From positions 8,436,032 to 8,500,031 of the forward strand of contig NC_086256.1 in NCBI RefSeq assembly GCF_021018805.1: a DNA stretch of 64,000 nucleotides, in the 5' to 3' direction. Below, piece by piece: positions 1 to 11,604 of this stretch. Made by a program: the position numbers and the translations under genes. The notes beneath the pieces are model-generated. The model saw only the letters and a list, made by a program, of their open reading frames with translations. It was not told the DNA's origin and made no database searches. The stretch is from Prinia subflava (lineage: Eukaryota > Chordata > Aves > Passeriformes > Cisticolidae). The first letter of the stretch is position 1, and the number at the start of each line of letters is the position of its first letter.

Positions 1-3000
1 GGCCTCCAGGATCCACCTTGGGCAGGACAGGAGCCTGACAAAGGGCTGCACCCAGGGTCACAAAATGTGAATGGTCAGAAAATGGCCCCCCAGTCATGAG
101 ATCTTACTTTTTTATGAGTTTTGGTCCATTTGCATATTGGGCTGTAATTGTTCAGTTACAGCTTCAGGTTGTGAGGTCCCATCCTTCTTGCTCCTCCCTT
201 CAGTCCACTGTTGTTTGTGCTTTTGGGCCTGAAAGTTGTCCTTGGTTTGCAGCAGGAAAAGAGAAATGTTTTGTCTACCTGTTCTGTGAAGAGAGCTAAC
301 ACTTAATATGAGGCTCAGAACTGCACCTAAGCAGCACAGAATCTGAAAAACATGAAAGCTAAAACTCAAGGTGTCACAGCGAGAAGAAGCCCAAGACTCG
401 CAGTGGCCCCATCTAAACACCAGCCCCTGCAGCAACCTGCAGCAAGGGCTTGCTGGCTGAAGCAGGTGCTGTAGGAGCCCCCTCAGTGTTGGCTGTGGTC
501 TGCCTCCAGCTGGAGGAGAGCCCAGGACTGGGATGTGGCAGGAATTCCTGCTAGGAGTGGTGGAGCAAGTTTTGCAGACAGAGGATCTTTGTTACCAGCA
601 TCTCAAACTTGCCCACCCGCCCCTGTCACCCTGGGGAGATCAACCCAGAGCCTGTCCTGCTTCCAAGGGAGGAAGGTGGCAGTCAAAGCAATCAAGGAAG
701 TGTAGATTGACATAAAACGTTCTTACGCTCCCTTAAAATGATGACTCCAGTGCTTTTTCATCTGTGCCTGGCTATTTTCCCTGTGCCTTAAAAAATGGCA
801 AGACTCCAGTGCCCTCTGATCCACAGCTGAAGTTCTCACTCCCTGTCTCTGAGTTTGCGCAGGACATGGTGGAGCAGAGCAGGGGAACTGACTGTTCCCA
901 ACCCTGCATAGCTGAGGCAAACCTTTCTGGACACGTCCTATTCCTCTCTGGGAATAACCAGAGCAAACCCACTGCTCCCTTTGCTTTGTCTTCTGACTGT
1001 GCAGGCATTCACAGCCTTCAAGCCCTGCCTGGGAGCAAGCATCTCCCCTGCTGCTGAAGTGCCTGTGCCTGTGAGCTGTGCAGGGCACTGTGTGAGAGCC
1101 CAGCGCAGTGGTGAGGGCTGGCAGGGGGCTTCCCCACACTCCCCCTCGTGCAGCCATGTCCTGACAGGCCTTGTGAAGCTGTTTCACTGTCCTGGGCCTC
1201 TTCCCGTGGCTGTCCGTGAGCTCCAACGGAGCCGCCCACAGCTCCGGGCTCGCTTCCGTCCCTGCTTCCTTCCCCCGATAAATTCAGCCATGCACCTGCC
1301 TCCAGGAGCGAGGCCAGCGTTCCCCTCTTCCTTCCTCCAGGGCAGACAAATGCCCTCTTCACAATAACACATCCCTCCTTCCCCAAACCTGCCCCTCGGA
1401 CCTTTTCCTCTCTCCCAAGTGACTCCTGCTTCCCCTCCCCATGGCTGGGATACTGGGTGCCTCTGGGACCATGGGCTCTCTGCTCTCTGAGATTTCCAAA
1501 ACCTCATGAGAGGGGCCAAGTCTCTGAGCAGGAGGTGCTGCTCACCCCTGTGGACGTGGGGTTGTAGCTGATGTAACTCCAGCCCTCCTGCTGTTCTCCT
1601 GGCCCCTCTCCTTTGGCTCCAGACTGCTGAGGGTGGGAGGAACCCATCTCTCCTCCAAGTATTTTGGCTCCATCTTGCCTGGATGTAAATCCTGGCTATG
1701 AGCTGCCTTTGGGATCTTTGCTATTCGGCCAAGCCCCCTCATTTTTGGATTTCTGCCCATTTTCTGCAGGGATTTCAGCTGAAAGTTTCCTCCTGGCTTG
1801 GCATTTGCTGTTGGGAGTTGCATCTGCTCCACAGACCTCCACCTCCTGCTCACAAGATCTGAGAACGTTTTGTTGTTCCTGCATCCCAGGTCCCCAGGAT
1901 GGAGGACAGCAGCATTGCCCAGCCCTTGCTGGGACTTGGGGTGGCTGTAATGAGCATCCAGCATTGGGGATGGGAAAAGACTTTGCCTGAACCTGCTGGA
2001 GTCAGGAATGTGGCTGGTTTGCCAGTGACCGCGAAGAGTCTGCTGGATTACTTGAGCTTGATCCTGATTTTAGGGGCGTTCCTTTGACCTGAGCCTACCT
2101 GCAATGACTGCGAGAGATTCACTCATGGGCAGGGCAAGGCTGATGAGGAAAAGGCTCAGCCTGCAGGTCTGGGGAGGATGCACACACAGAGTTGAGCTCT
2201 GAGGTTATGGCTGTTGTACTGGCTTAGCTGATGGTGGTGGTGGTGGAAGCAGCTGGACAGATGAATTTGGCAGCTTGTGCTTCCCTCCTGCCTCAAGAAC
2301 TGTGCAGGGCACTTCACCTCAGGGTGTTACCTTTCCTGCAGATGTGAGACACCTCAGCCATCTCATGCTGTAGTGGATGCAGAGCATAGATGAATCATGC
2401 ATGTCCTTGGTGTGTCCTGCTGTCACCTGGTCACCCAAATGGGGACAGGCAGAAAAGCAAGGGGCTTCTGGGATGTGCAGGCTCCAGTCAAAAGTGATCC
2501 GCCAGTGGCTGCTGCCCGATGAAATCGGCCCTCCAATCTCTTCTTCACTTCTAGTAAGATGCTGCTGCAGGTGCCAAAGAGTTTCTATAGCACCTGCACC
2601 AAACCAACCTTACAGAGAGAGGGAGGAAAGGAGAGTAAAGGCCTTGCAGGGCTGGCCTGAGCTCCCTTGTGGCTGGCTGGTCTGGGAGGCTGCTGGATGA
2701 ATTTAAAGACTGCCTCTGAACACTGTGCCTCAAGGGCAAACCTTGGCATCACCTGCAGCTGAGAAGCCTTGTTGTGGGGAAAGGAGTCTGGATCCTGCAG
2801 AGATGCATCCTGCTGGATGCACAGGCTGCATGGGTTGGGAGATAAAGCCACAGCTGCAGCACCAGGGGATGCCAGGCAGGGTTCAGGGGATCAAACCCTC
2901 ATCCTAAACCCTCCAGCTTTATGCAAACGTGCCCATCAGGCACATCCTCCTTGCCCTGTGCCCCACTCCCCAGCTCACCCATCACCTGCAAACACTTGGC

Positions 3001-3150
3001 TTCACCCGAGTTTAACACACACGTAAGAAAGGCTAGAAACGCTTCCCTCACTAGAACTGTCCCGGTGCCAAACAATCTGCAGATGTTTCAGAGAGGCCAG
3101 AGCATCACACATCTCATCCCCTGGGAGCGACACGTCACCGTGCCAGGAAG
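1..3150. other. 5' flank of MOB3C, no gene recognised
   Basis: I see no exon-like homology here on either strand. The open frames are short and overlap one another, with no recognisable protein. The DNA is moderately GC-rich, with a short GGT run near 2230. In human the gene upstream of MOB3C is ATPAF1, so untranslated sequence from that gene could lie here, but nothing in the bases shows it. Confidence 0.5.
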
Positions 3151-3698
3151 GGAACCGTGAGTGCCAGGGCCATGTCCTGCCTCCCCCTGCTGCGACACCC
3201 GCCAGCATCACCCGTGGGGTGCACAGCGGCGCCCCAGCCCCACGCGGGACTCCGACCCCGAGCAGATCCCGGCTCCTGCCAAGCCATCCCACGCTCTCTG
3301 GCCGCTCCTGCCGGCGCCGAGCGTGCTGGCTCGGGCTTGCCTTTGCAGAGCAGGATTTAAATACCGCAGCGTGCTTTAGAACTCACCCCACCTCCGACAG
3401 AGACGGAAAGTAAGTGCTCTGTGCAGAGAAAAGTTTTTCTTTCTTTTCCCCTCTCCCGCTTTTCTGTTTTGAATGGCACCCAGCTTGGCCTGGCATGGAA
3501 CCCCCCGGGTGGTTTTTTTGTGTGTGTGCAGAGCGGGGAAGGATGAAGGGAGAGGGATTGTGAAAAGATGGGGGGAGGAAAGGAAAACACTCCGGGATTT
3601 CATCCCCTTTGCGCAGCTCCCTGCTGTCCTGTGAAAGCCGGAGCCAGCCAGCGGCACGGGACCGCACGCCAAGGAGGATCTCAGGCTCCAGGAATGGT

Positions 3699-3809
3699 GC
3701 GTGGGTGTGGGTGTGGGCATGGGTGTGGGCATGGGTATAGGTGTGGGTGTGGGTGTGGGTGTGGGTGTGGGTGTGGGTGTGGGTGTGGGTGTGGGTGTGG
3801 GTGTGGGTG
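3699..3809 (+). repeat. (GGGTGT)n array with G-quadruplex potential
   Basis: This hexanucleotide array has GGG tracts exactly every 6 bases from 3703 to 3807. There are 17 intact tracts plus one broken to AGG near 3739. The first third carries CAT and TAT spacer variants; from 3741 onward it is pure. Three-base loops between G3 tracts match the canonical intramolecular G-quadruplex pattern, with the same geometry as telomeric repeats. The array lies on the non-template strand about 340 bases upstream of the probable exon 1 donor of MOB3C. Confidence 0.95.
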
Positions 3810-4049
3810 AGTGCCACCCACGGGCCCGCGGCGGCGGATGGTGGCGGCTGGCAGACCCGCTCCAAGCGGGTTTTCCAGGGACAGCTGGAGCTGCCGGCAG
3901 GGTCAGGATGTGACATCACTGACCGGAGAAAATCCCTCGGCCCCGGTTTCTCTGTCGAAACCCCCGTGAGCGCTGGAGCGAGGCAGTTCTCCCTGCCGCT
4001 GTTGCTGCTGCGATCTCCAAACTGCTAATAGTCCCGAAAGAGAGCCGGG

Positions 4050-4152
4050 CTTGGACTTTGTATCTTTTTAAATTTTTTTCCTTTTTTTCTGAGTAAGAGC
4101 AGAAAGTGCAGCGGAGGGATTTGAGACTGGAATCCGTCGTGCCGGGGATGAG
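4050..4152 (+). other. MOB3C: Probable non-coding first exon of MOB3C (5' boundary uncertain)
   Basis: The sequence ends in GATGAG followed by GTGAGTCC, a near-consensus 5' splice site, inside the CpG-rich region. It is the best leader donor upstream of the coding exon acceptor at 11104/11105. The 5' boundary given here is a guess. An ATG at 4148-4150, spliced to 11105, would read six codons and stop (MRNLHP), so the leader may carry a short uORF. Transcript data are needed to confirm the exon. Confidence 0.4.
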
Positions 4153-7100
4153 GTGAGTCCTGGGAGGTAAAGAGTCAGCGCCGCAGCCCTGAGGATGCTC
4201 CGGGGGGGCTTTTCAGCACCCGATGGCCAAGACCTGGGTTGGCATTAGCCTAGGAAACAGCAATCCTTCACCCAGCCGGGCCATGGACGCCTGCAGAAGG
4301 CTCTTCCCCTTCCTCTGGGGTGTCTGAGCTCAGCAGGCAGTGTGTAAGTACCGGGGAGCCTGTTTTGGAGATGCTGGGCAGGGACCCGTGCCAATGAGCG
4401 GCGGTGCGCAGGGCGTGGGGGTCCCTCGGGGGCAGGGGGACAGGCAGGGGGACAGGCAGGGGACAGCAGCACACGCAGCTCCCGAACGGGACAGCCCCGG
4501 CAGCGGCTTTGCCGGTGTCGGAGGCAGGGCGGAAAGTTGTGGGCGGGGGAACTGGGTGAGAGCAAGCGGTGGAAATGGGTTTTCCGCAGCTGGCTTATCT
4601 CCTCTGTCTTCTTCCTTGAGCTCGCCGGCCTGGAGCTCTCGGTGTTTGGAATTACAGCTCTGACAACAGAGTAATCACCCTTGGAACTGAACCAGAGCTG
4701 TTGGACACCACTGAGGCCACTGGACATTTCTTTTCAGGGCTCGCAGCAAGTTACTGGTAATAGCTGTGAGATCTCAGCTCCCAGGAATGAGGTACCCTCA
4801 AAAAGCCGGGAAAAACTTTATTGGTGCCTCTGGGCCGGAGAGCTGCTGCTGTGCTGGTGGTGTGGCAGGGAGGCAGGGCAGAGAGCAGCACGGAGCGGGG
4901 GGACAGCAGGGGACATCTGTAGGGCGGGTGTAAGCAGCCCCGTTCCTGGAAGCCATCCAGGACCGTTTCTCACGAGCTGGGGATTTCCAAGCACCATGTG
5001 AGTTGGGGGAAGCACCAGCACAGCTTCCCGCTGGCAGCTGTCCCCAGCTGGAGTCTGGGGGTCTGAGTCCTGCTCTGCTCCAGGGATTTGTGCTCAGGGA
5101 TGCTCTCATGGGTCTCTGCGGCAGCAGGGGAGTTTGCACAAGGAAGGTTTGGCAGCAGGGAGATACTGCTGAGAGCCCAGGACTTCTCTGAAGCTCCCCC
5201 AGCCCGTGTGCCGGGCCTTGATCCCCCTCCCGGAATTTTGCCTTGGCTCATTTCCTGGAATTTTCTATCGTTTAGGTTATATTTGGGATCAGCAGCCAAT
5301 AACCCCGTTTCTCACGGACAGCCCAGCTGGGGCTTGGCTCCAGCAGGAAGCACAGAGGGAATGAGGCCAGTGCCCCAGCACTCTGCTCCCCAGCACCCTC
5401 CTTCTGCAGCCCCCCTTCCTTAGATGATTACAAGGCTGGCAAGGCTTGTGAAAAGAGGGAATATGCTCCCTTCCCTGGAAGCACCACTTGCCCACAGTCC
5501 CGCCCTGGGTCAGGGCTGCAGTGTTTGCAGTTCAGGGTTGCTTGGGAGAAGTCTTTGGGGCATGAGTCCCAAGAAGCAGCCCTGGTTGCAGAGATGCTCT
5601 AGGACAGGCTGAAGACCAAACTGCACTTGGACTTCTTTGGGGCTTGAAGGGAGGCTCAGAGACAGGGCTGCTGACTCCTCAGCCAGGCAGTGAGACTTCC
5701 TAAAGCAGTGAAAAGCCAGCTGGGGCCAGCAGGTTTCTGGGCAGACTGTCCATCTGGAGGCTGTCTGTCTGTCTGTCTCAGGGCTCTGGCACATGGTGGC
5801 TGAGCTGATGCTGTCCTTCTCCTCCATCTGGGATGGGGCTGGGTGGGACTTTTACACTGTTGTGGGGAGAAGGAAATCCGCTAAAGCAGAGAAGCAGTAG
5901 ATGTCTGGGTGCCCCAAAGACAAGATTCCCTGGAGAAGCCCGAGGGGGATGTGCAGAGCTGGTGGTAATTAGCCTGCACTTTGCTCTAAGGTGCTTGGAG
6001 CTGGACAGGTCTGTGCTCTGCCACCTTGGCCTCTTCCCAAAGCAGAGGGAACTGGAGTCTCCCTGCAGGTTGCCCACAGTGCTGGACCCTTCATTGTGCT
6101 CCCCAGTGGCCACAAGACCCACGAGGGTTGGAGTGTGCTGCTGACACAGCAGTTTCCAGGCAGATGCTTCTGCCAGTGTGAGTGACACTGTCTCGGGATG
6201 GATCCAGGGAGGATGCACTTGGCACTGGAGCCATGGGAGGTGCTGGTGTCAGAGCTTTCCTCTCTCCTTACCCTTCACAGTTGTTAGTGCTTTCCGGAGA
6301 CACTGGCAAAGCACTTTTTCCCCTGAAGCCTTTTCTGTTGCAGCCTTTTAATATAAAGGGAGCCTGGGGAGGGAGATCAGTTTTGAAACTGGGGACACCG
6401 AGGCAGGGAGCCAGGGACCAGCACTGTGACCATCATCCTGGAGTCTGGCAGTGCATCTGTCTGATCCTTCCTGCTGACTAAAGCTTATTTGGGGTCAAAA
6501 CCAGAGGTTTTCCTTGGTGGCCTTGCCCCCATGCCTGCAGGGCTGTGAGGAGGAAGCCAGTCTCCCACAGCTCTGCCTGCTCTGCCCTTTTGTTTTGTCG
6601 TCTTTAAACAGACCTTTCAGAGTTGTTTTTAATTTACAACAAAGCCTACGCCTTGTTCTGTTCCTCTGTGGTTTTCAAATGATAAGAAGGAAAGAAAGAA
6701 AGTAAGAAAGAAAGAAAGCTAGTTTAGATAAAAAAACAAAACCAACCATCAAACCTGAAATTAGCAGCTAAGTCTGACCCTGAACTTGCCTCCCTCTGAT
6801 CCAGTTCATTTCCTTTTGTCTCTGGACTTGCCTGCAGTCTAGGACATCAGTTTTTCACATGTCTGTGCCTGCTATCTCCCCAGCAGCAGTTCTGTCTCGT
6901 CCTTGCACAGCTTAACCCTGTGGTTTTTTGGTTCTTGCTAAACCCCACTGACTTGCTTCTGCTGCTGCTGCTTCTAAAACCAGCAGCAGGACTGAAGCCA
7001 GCAGCAAAAACAGGGGCAGGACAGAAGCCCAGCAGCCTTCATGGACAGGGATGGGATTTGAGGCCGCTCAGCTGGGTTTGTAGCCAAGCCCCTCAAAGCC

Positions 7101-10100
7101 AAGGCTATTTTGGGAGCATGCATGGGGGGTGAGTGCTAAGGACACCACAGTGTGCATGTCCCATGGGAAATATCAGTCTCTTTCCTCCCAGAAGCTTTGC
7201 TCATCCTCTTCCAACCATCCTCTGTGGGGACACAAGGTGACAGCTGGGCAAGTCTCCAGCTCCACCTGCTTCACTCCATGTCCACTCCCAAGGGTAGGAT
7301 GAGGTTTGATCTGGAGATGTGCAGATGCTTCAGAAAGGGATTTGTGACCTCCTCGGAGTGCCAGCACCACCCTGTGATGGGAATTGTGGCTTGGGGAAAA
7401 GGGTTGGCAGCCTTTGCCAAGGTTCCTCTTGGAAAAGCTTTGATTTTGCACGTGGGAACTGAAGGCAGAGAGCTGCAGGCTGCTGCCACGGCGCTGCCCG
7501 CGCCGGCCGGGGCGGGACCTGCAGGGTCATGTTGTAGGAAGTTGCTGTCTGAGCTTGTAGGATAGCACTGAGCCCTTAGGACTTCCCAAAACAGGCAGTG
7601 TGAGCAGTGATTAGGACTTGGACCGGTCTCCTGCCCCACCCCAAGCCCCAGTGGACTTGATTTCTAGGAACACAACAGCCCTGAACATCAGACTCAGCTG
7701 AACCTCACACCGTAAACCTTGGAAGATCTCCCATTTTCCGTTTCTTTTCTTGGATCTGCCCCAAATACTTGGTCAATGATGGAAGAGCACTAGTTGGATC
7801 GGATGCATAAAGGTGGAAACTGGGAAGATCTGATTTTGCATTGGCTGAGGTCCTTTCCCACCAGTTAGACTCAGGATGTGTCTGGGTCCATTCACAAAGG
7901 ATTTTTCTGTTCTTCCCAGGAAACAGGTGGGTGCTGAGCCTCTGCCTGAGGGGGGTCTGAGGCATTGGTGACTTTGCAAAGCCTGTTTGCTCCAAGCTGG
8001 TGCATCCCATCTCAGTGCCCCATCTGCAAGGGCCAGAGCTGGGATCTCATGTCCCGTTCCTGGCCACCACTGCTCCCATATTTCCCTCTACATGGATCCC
8101 TCTGGGCAGTGAAAGCCCTGAAGCGAGGTAGAGAACAAATGTGTTCTTTGGCTCAGTGCCTCTCTCTGCTTCTTCAGGTCATAAATCCCAGGATATATTT
8201 TTGGCTTTGTGTTAAATGTAATTTCTGGAGAACATTTTTCTCCAGTAAAGATTAGCAAGGTCTTTTAATAACTTGGTGTCTTGGAAGTGGTGATAATGAG
8301 GATCCTGAACAGAAAACCTCTGCCTGGGGAGCAGAGAGGCTGTGCTGGCATCCTGCAGGCTCAGGGACAGGTCAGCTCCGAGCACTTGGGCAGCAATGGG
8401 TTTTACTCTCTATTCCCACTGAAACGGATGCATGGTAGGAAAACACCTGGCAGATGCTTAGCAGTTTTGTTGCTCTTTTTTTTTTTGAACTGGTGTTTTA
8501 TTCAGATGGTGCTGAACCATGAAGCACATTCCCACCTGCCTGATGAGTGAGAGCAGCTTGCAGGGTAACACAGAGATCCAGCTGTGGATGATGCAGGGAT
8601 GCAGTTGTAGATGAGTTACAGGTCTGGCTTTGGCAGATGAGATGTTTATTTCCCAGTCAGTGGCTCAATATTTGTGGAGGACTTGCAGTGTGTGACACTA
8701 AAAGAGAACTGATTTCACTGCTGTCAGCAAGTGACATGTTTGATGGGATGTCATCTGCCAGAGTGGCTGCTCATCACCATGGAACAACCCAGGCTCTGCA
8801 TGGAAGAGCCTGCAAACAGCAACAGCTCCTGAAGCAGAGCAGATGCAGCCAAGGCCTGCAGAAATGGGGACACAGAGAAATGTCTGTTGGCATGACTTCT
8901 CTTGCTGAAATTCCAGGGAAACCTGGCTGCAGGGCCAGGCACTGCTCAGGCCCATCATTCCTACTTTGCACTGTGGGCAGAGCCTGGTGAGTGCCTCATC
9001 CTGAGGGTATCCCAGCGCTTCCTACATTACTAAATTAGGATCCCTGTTGCAGTGGTTATATATAAACATATATGTATGTATGCATACATATTTTTGAAAG
9101 TGTTAAGTGTTAGCAAACTGCCCAGAAGTTTTTTTTAGAGGTGTTATCAACAGGATGTGCTTGAATATGTGGAATCCAGGAAGCCCTGGATAAGAGCTTT
9201 TCTTTAGAGCCTCACTGTGCCCAGAGTCCCCTGGCCTCCCATGGGAATCATAAAGGGCTGCTCTAGCACAGGCTATTCCCAAGGGACAGAGAGGAGTCAT
9301 GACATCCTGCTGGCTTCATCAGCTGGCATTTTGGAGAGATCATACTCTTTTATGTGGAAACAAGCTCTTTGCCATGGTTGGTGCCAGTTGCTTGGAGCAG
9401 GGGAAGAAAAAGCATCCAAGAAACATCCCCCAGTCATCGCCCTGAGGCAATAAATGAGGGTGACAGGGATGTGGCTGTTAAAATCCCACCCAACCACAAG
9501 AGATGGGGAAGGTCTGCAGATACCCTGGTGTTGAAGTCATACTGTATTAACGTTGTGTGATGGCTGTGACCCCCTCTGTGGGGCAGAAAGCCCCTAAAAA
9601 CACACAGGGTTTTGTACCTGGGTACAGCAAAGCATGGTGGGGTTTGGTACCACTGTGCTGTGAGCTTTGTAAGGGTGGCAAAGCTTTGGCTCCAGCCTGT
9701 GGGAAAGGCCATGGCTGTGCACTAATGGCATTTGTGCTGAGCTTCCCACCCACACCAGGATGTGCATCTATGAGAGGGTTTCTATGTGCTGGGTGCACTG
9801 CAGAAATCCCCGCCAGGCAGATCCTGCAGGCATTGGGATGATCACTGGGTCCTACTGCCTCCCAGTGATGACCCCGGAGTGAGCAGAAGGTTTCACTTGA
9901 GAGATATTTAGCTGATCACAAAATAAGACCTACCTCGGGCTCAGGACTGAGTTTAGAAAACAGAATTTAAATAGCAAGGTTTTGGCTAAAGTTGTCTTTT
10001 CAATGATGAATGTTCATCCAAGGTTTGCACCATTCCCTCCTGCTTGTAACTTTGGGTCAGTCACTTCCCTTTTCCGTAAATATTTTCCTTCCTTTTTCTT

Positions 10101-11104
10101 AACTGCTTCTCCATCTCTTCCCATCTGTGGGAGGCTGTTGGAGGACTTTCTCTTCCTCAAGCCTCAGCAAGGCATTTAGCACCAGGAGGCCTCGGTCTCA
10201 CATTAACACCACTGGTGATTAATGCAGTAACAAAATGCACAATTTCAGGCTGTCCAGGACAGCCTTGGGCGGATGGGATTTCCACTGGCTTTCAGGGAGG
10301 AAAAGGAAAATAGAGTCCTCATCTGTGCTGCTAATCTTGGGCAGGAAGGGGTGAGCTCAGCACTTTGCTGAGCCCCGGAGTCACCCGGAGCATCAGCTGC
10401 ACTACGCCAAGGGCTGCCGTGTGCATTGTGTGCATGCCGGGAGAGCTGGCGGCGTCCTGGCAATGTTGTTGTGCTGTGCTGGGCTGCGTTTCCCTTCTTC
10501 GGATGTGGGTTTTGTTTTCTTGGACAAACACACCAGGCAGAACAACAAAAATAATGCCCCCTTTTCCCATTGATCCTGGCGCTGGGGCTGTGTGAACCAG
10601 CAGCCAGCTGCGGTCGCAGCGTGCTCCCCGGGGTCAGGGGTTATTTGTACTGACAAGTCCCTGGGAAAGAGATGCTTCCCCTTTGCCAGGAAAGGAAAAG
10701 GCCACCAGAGTGGGACTGCCCTAACTGGTGAACTCTGCTGATACCGCAGCTCTCACTTTATTGTAGCATTTGTTGGTAATAGCCTGGAGGGAACAGGTTG
10801 GCTGGAGCCTGGTGAGCTCCTGGGGTGCTCAGGAGGAAGGGCTCTGTCTGCCATCAAGCCTTGCATGGGGACATGTGGCAGGGCTTACCCTCTCCAGTGC
10901 CAGGAGCTGCTGTGTGATGTGGCAGCAGCTGCTCCAGGTCACCCTGGTGGGTGTGAAGGAGGCAGAAGCTCATTCCAAATCTGTGTTCCCATGAGCTGTC
11001 AGAGCCGTGGGGTCAGCCAGCATTCTGGTGCCAACCCCTGCAAGTGTGTCCACACATGCAGCTGTCTGCACGTGTGACTGAAATGTGTCTCTTTCTCCTC
11101 CCAG
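4153..11104 (+). other. MOB3C: MOB3C intron 1 (inferred)
   Basis: This interval lies between the probable leader donor and the acceptor CTCCTCCCAG at 11104. No coding exon is recognisable within it. It contains an AAGA-type simple repeat (6684-6719), a short TCTG run (5763-5778), a 16-bp perfect palindrome in an AT-rich patch (9075-9090) and a small GC-rich patch near 7488-7525. The open frames here resemble no known protein. Confidence 0.5.
6684..6719. repeat. AAGA microsatellite
   Basis: An imperfect tetranucleotide run of AAGA/GAAA units with one GTAA interruption lies inside MOB3C intron 1. It is a simple repeat without visible function. Confidence 0.85.
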
Positions 11105-11604
11105 AAACCTCCATCCCTGAAGACCCCAGCCCTGGGTTTCATGTTGCTCTGAGCCTCTGCCCTCACCCTGGCTGGCCCTGCCCACAATGGCCCTGTGTCT
11201 CAAGCAAGTCTTCAACAAAGACAAAACCTTCCGTCCCCGAAAGAAGTTTGAGCCGGGCACGCAACGCTTTGAGCTGTACAAGAAAGCCCAGGCGTCCCTC
11301 AAGTCCGGGCTGGACCTGAAGGCAGTGGTGCAGCTGCCCCCAGGCGAGAGCATCAACGACTGGATTGCCGTGCACGTGGTGGACTTCTTCAACCGCATCA
11401 ACCTCATCTACGGCACCATGTCGGAGTACTGCACAGAGAGGAGCTGCCCCATCATGTCCGGGGGGCTCAAGTACGAGTACAGGTGGCAGGACGACAGCAA
11501 GTACAAGAAGCCGACCAAGCTGTCGGCCCCGCAGTACATGTGCATGCTGATGGACTGGATCGAGATGCTCATTAACAACGAGGACGTCTTCCCCACCAGG
11601 ATAG
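11105..11604 (+). CDS. MOB3C: MOB3C first coding exon (UTR 11105-11186, CDS 11187-11604)
   Basis: The acceptor is CTCCTCCCAG and the donor is ATAG|GTGAGT. The exon encodes residues 1-139, including Cys82 and Cys87 of the zinc site, and leaves one base of Gly140. The untranslated part has an upstream ATG at 11141 that reads M-L-L-stop, ending before the real start. Codon third positions are strongly GC-rich. Confidence 0.95.

Larger units (their letters stand above)
3150..4650 (+). promoter_or_regulatory. MOB3C: CpG-rich promoter region of MOB3C
   Basis: This is the only long CpG-dense stretch upstream of the MOB3C coding exons. It holds clusters such as those at 3225-3340, 3822-3850 and 4470-4560. 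A TTTAAATA element lies at 3356-3363, a G-tract array at 3699-3809, and a good splice donor (GAG|GTGAGT) at 4152/4153. Together these suggest a CpG-island promoter with at least one non-coding first exon. The transcription start is not determined by the sequence. A second possible donor (GGAAA|GTAAGT) near 3409 could mark an alternative first exon. Confidence 0.6.

Noticed and set aside
1184..1519. Overlapping GC-rich frames in the 5' flank
   Set aside because: Several frames are open on both strands at once, typical of GC-rich non-coding DNA; none has recognisable homology.
3383..3919. 178-codon minus-strand frame rich in Thr-His repeats
   Set aside because: It is a translation of the GGGTGT/CACACC simple repeat with no flanking homology.
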